In this document: positions 60,869 to 64,000 of the stretch, in pieces | How positions within the stretch are numbered: the stretch's first letter is position 1 | Layout of the letters: every line of letters begins with the position of its first letter | Assembly (NCBI GenBank): GCA_037043015.1 | Contig: CM073322.1 | Location: 24,270,364-24,334,363 of the forward strand | DNA: 64,000 nt | Reading direction: 5' to 3' | Source of the DNA: Bryum argenteum | Taxonomy: Eukaryota > Streptophyta > Bryopsida > Bryales > Bryaceae | Program-made: the position numbers and the translations under genes | Notes under the pieces: model-generated | What the model saw: the letters and a program-made list of their open reading frames with translations, nothing else | What the model was told of the DNA's origin: nothing | Database searches by the model: none

Positions 60869-61320
60869 CAGGTGGTGCAATCCTGGCGTGGTATGTACAC
60901 GGATATGAGGATCAGCAGGTATCAATATTACGATCCGGTCCCGGGTATAGGTGTCAAGCCTGGTATCCGTCTGGTGCTCGTACCATGTCCGGGTATGTCG
61001 GCGTCGTCGTCCCCGACACTCACCGACACAGCTGTTTTTCCCATTGAATATACTTATTTCATGTTGTCATTACCGCTGCTGTCGTATTCTCGAGTATTGC
61101 ACCATGGCCTTAGTCGTGTTAGTAGCGATGGACTGGATGGTAACAATGGGATTGACGTTGGAGGAGGTTGGCAGCACGCTGCCATTGTCCGACGAAGAGC
61201 GCTTTCGCATCCACCAGGGACGACTCCGAGCGTGCGCCAATGGGACAACTGGCTAGCTGGTGCGCGCAAGCAATTTGCATCGCGGAGTTTTTGGCACAGA
61301 GCCGCTTCTAGTAAGCTTCC
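60869..61320 (+). pseudogene. Unrecognised possible exon remnant, copy 2
   Basis: A longer open frame (to 61480) spans the same two blocks as copy 1: VKPGIRLVLVPCPGMSASSS and RQWDNWLAGARKQFASRSFW followed by HRAASS. It has a donor-like CTA/GTAAGC near 61313. Retention of the same peptide blocks in both copies hints at past coding function, but I do not recognise the family. Confidence 0.3.
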
Positions 61321-63215
61321 GTTTCCTTCGCTGATGCGCCTCGACAGTACATTCACTTTCAACGTTTTCGTCAAATCTTCTGTTGGACAGGAAATGCAAG
61401 AAACAGAGTGTTGTTGTTCTCATGATTTATTCATTCTTTGTAAAAGAAGACGTAGAATTATTGGTCTCTTATCACTGTAAGGAACGAACTACTAAAGGTT
61501 ACTAGAACAAAACCTAAGAGGAATAGTTGTTAGAAACAGAACAGAGTCTCGGTAAATGGCAACGCGAAGTTTCACGAAATGGTTGTTTAGGGTTTGGATG
61601 GGGAAAATAGAACGATCTTGTTCTCAGGTTTCTAATCTACTAATTGTATTGACGTTATTCATTGTTTCTCGAATATTGTATGTTTTCTTACAAGAAGTAA
61701 AAACAGAGAATTCTCTGGAACAGAATTACAATGAATGTAGTGTGAGTATGGTACGTAACAGTCTTTCAGAGAGTGTGGTGAGATTGATCTGAAAGAGTCG
61801 CTCACGACGTAGTTGAAGAACCACTGAGTCTCGAATATAGCAGATAGTGCTGAAAATCATTTTAACATTTCATGGCTAGTTTGTGAACTTTCTTTATTCA
61901 TGAGTCATTGAAGGCCGCAGGAAAGGACTGGTCTTATGAGGAAGGACTTCTGGAGAATGTCGTGGTCAGTGATGATGCAGTTGAGAATTTCTGAGAACGA
62001 AAGTATTGTGTAAATTCTGGGACATAGAATTTGGATCTGATTGCTAACCTTGAGCTTTGAATCGATCTCCAGTCAATTGCTATGTGCGACTTCTACATCA
62101 CCAGCTGCTATGAGCATGCGCAAATTGTTCACGATTCCCGCTATCATGCTTGGAATGTTGCTTCATCCTAGGCCAATATTATCGGCAATCTAACTTACAG
62201 TGCCGGAGCCTTTATCTGGAGTCACGAAGCCGTGTTATATGCGAAGGTCGCCTATGTCGCAGCAGGCGCTGCTTGCCGTCCAAATGTGGTGAATACACAC
62301 AGTCATCGAAAGACAAGGTCAGTTCCTCTTAAATCGGATGTGCATAAAATGAGGCCATAATCTATATATATATAGTCTTCTGGTTGTCAGGCGAGTTGTT
62401 TGGATCAGTAAAGATTACATGCATTGATTACCAGAGTTCCATGCGTTAATGCAGAGTATATCTGGACCTCATCTGAAAACATAGTCAGACGTCCTTAATG
62501 CGGATTGAGATGCTGTACACAAGGCTCCTCGATGATTTGTGAAACTAAAGCCTCCTCGATGAGATCTGGTCTGATGATCGATGATCTGAATATCTGACTA
62601 TATACATGAAAATAAATCATGATGGGTCAGCGCTCTCGCGAGACAAGCGCCGGAAGTAACGCCCCGCTGTCGCCGACTGTGTCGGCTAGTTAGTGTCGGC
62701 AAGTTTTTGTAGGTCGTTGTTATCCGGTCTCTGGATCGAGTCCGTCCTTTGTTGGTCCTTGGGTCTGTGGATCAAATCCGTATGTCGGCAGTGCTTGGGT
62801 CGGTGTGCACGGGCCGGGTGCTTGGTCCTTCGATCTTTTGTGAAACTTTCTTTAACATTCAAAGAACAATTGAGTTATGAACGAACATATAAGAAGCTCG
62901 CATCCATTTTGAGTCTCAAGATTAATTATAAGACAAAGATATGACAATACCATAGACTGCTCGTGCACCATTCAGACACCTAGAGATGACATTTCTGGTA
63001 AATCCCTTTCCGGGTTGATTATAGTAAACAATTACCATAAAACTTGCACTGCGAAGAGTCGACTGAATCCAGCTGCTCGAAATGCATTGTGTCCTAAGCC
63101 AAACCTGGTACTTGTGATCTTTGAGTCTCTCCTACGAGGCCAGAAAGGGGCGCACGTAAAAGCTGCTGTCTAGGCGCCCTTAACGTATCCTCTGTAAGAT
63201 AAGCAGATAAAAGTG
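61321..63215. other. Duplicated non-coding interval downstream of SHC copy 2
   Basis: It aligns piecewise with 52471-54402. No recognised gene. Confidence 0.5.
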
Positions 63216-64000
63216 TCAAATTTCTGGCTTCATGGAGTCCCTACTCTGTAATTTCAGATCGTCATAATACGTACGAGCTCGCCCCAGTGCCATGAGCGGA
63301 AAGTAGTGTTGGTACATGTGGTACCGCAGCATGTACCCGCGGCTCAGCTCTGTGCCTTGCTGCAGCTTGGACCGAGACGTGCGAAGATCTATGCGCGATC
63401 CGTGCGCATACCCTGGAAAGCCTGTGCCGGTGAAGTACCCACCATCACTCCATGACCCAGCGCCAGTTTGCGTCCGACCGAAATACGCCACGCCCTTGCG
63501 GATCGCGTCGCCGTATTGCTGCTGGTCGCCCGCGGCTATCAACCCCATCAGCGCCCACCCTGTTTGGGAGGCAGTACTTGGACCCACACCCCGCAACGCG
63601 ATGTCCATGTAAGACGCGCATGTCTCTCCCCACCCTCCGTCTTCGTTCTGATGAGCAACCAGCCAGCTGCACGCCTTTTGCACGTACGCGGACCCCATGT
63701 TCTCCCCTACAGCCTCCAGCGCCGGCAGCACGGCTCCAACGCCGTAGACGTGGTTGACGCCCCATCGGCCGAACCAGCTTCCGTCGTCCTCCTGCTCGGC
63801 ACGTAGGTATCGCACGGCGTTCTTCACCAGCGGGTCCTTCATCGTCTTCCCCATGCACCCAAGCGCTTCCACGACGTGCGCCGTGACATCCACGGACGGC
63901 GGGTCCAGGACTTCGCCGTAGTCGCAGAACGGTATTGACGTGACGATGGTGGACGTGTTGTCCTTGTCGTACGCTCCCCAGCCGCCATTTCGGGACACCA
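63216..64000 (-). CDS. SHC: Squalene-hopene cyclase, copy 2 (C-terminal part, truncated by window edge)
   Basis: The C-terminal 260 or so residues of a second cyclase, read from the window end to the stop at 63216. It shares the QW repeats and the ELSRGYMLRYHMYQHYFPLM tail with copy 1. Differences are few: WSDGGY for WSDGEY, and a handful in the last 20 residues (DDLKLQSRDSMKPEI for DELKFQSSDSMKPEN). The acid motif and N-terminus lie outside the window, so integrity cannot be judged. The visible part has no stop or frameshift. Confidence 0.92.
   Translation of the reverse strand, partial: VSRNGGWGAYDKDNTSTIVTSIPFCDYGEVLDPPSVDVTAHVVEALGCMGKTMKDPLVKNAVRYLRAEQEDDGSWFGRWGVNHVYGVGAVLPALEAVGENMGSAYVQKACSWLVAHQNEDGGWGETCASYMDIALRGVGPSTASQTGWALMGLIAAGDQQQYGDAIRKGVAYFGRTQTGAGSWSDGGYFTGTGFPGYAHGSRIDLRTSRSKLQQGTELSRGYMLRYHMYQHYFPLMALGRARTYYDDLKLQSRDSMKPEI

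Larger units (their letters stand above)
60869..64000. repeat. Large direct duplication, copy 2 (runs off window)
   Basis: It starts at CAGGTGGTGCAATCCTGG, the same breakpoint motif as copy 1, and contains the same ordered landmarks. Non-coding parts differ by many substitutions and indels, while the cyclase part differs by only a few bases. Confidence 0.85.

Noticed and set aside
1-64000. CRISPR array, prophage, bacterial operon or defence system
   Set aside because: No regularly spaced repeats with unique spacers, and the spliced plant genes show nuclear plant DNA.

Overview
The window is nuclear DNA of a land plant, most likely a seed-free one (a moss or other bryophyte is my best guess; lycophyte or fern not excluded). 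The reasons are spliced genes with GT-AG introns, plant families (nepenthesin-type aspartic protease, S1/SPH secreted protein, chloroplast J8-type J protein), and three genes together that seed plants generally lack or rarely keep: a squalene-hopene cyclase, a plastid-type MurA and a PiT/PHO89-class phosphate transporter. Species is not determinable from sequence reading alone.

Layout. 1-5775: transposon-derived and AT-rich DNA (a 691-bp TAA-flanked MITE, a dispersed repeat, a 1.2-kb minisatellite). 5776-9109 (-): ten-exon PiT-family transporter, all junctions resolved in frame. 9110-19551: gene-poor, with a GC-rich foldback, a 1.8-kb transposon carrying an unlisted 70-codon ORF remnant, and tandem repeats. 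19552-20283 (-): two-coding-exon J-domain protein with a 5'UTR intron. 20284-31005: gene-poor, many MITEs. 31006-36592: complete but coding-dead Ty3/gypsy chromovirus with LTRs and a 5-bp TSD. 36593-40037: repeats, then the murA leader. 40038-43777 (+): six-exon murA. 44475-47231: TTAA-flanked MITE, S1-family gene, murA fragment. 47232-48870 (-): aspartic protease. 51977-64000: a segment present twice in direct orientation about 8.8-8.9 kb apart, each copy carrying an intronless squalene-hopene cyclase on the minus strand; the second runs off the window end.

No operon or metabolic cluster is evident. The genes are unrelated housekeeping or secretory functions separated by repeats, apart from the SHC pair. 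The most interesting items are the SHC tandem pair (coding regions almost identical including silent sites, flanks clearly diverged), a family of short elements flanked by TTAA that looks piggyBac-like (one nested insertion preserves the empty site, two elements share one TTAA), a PiT transporter whose signature motifs are altered in both halves, and a recent-looking LTR element whose pol is extensively frameshifted.
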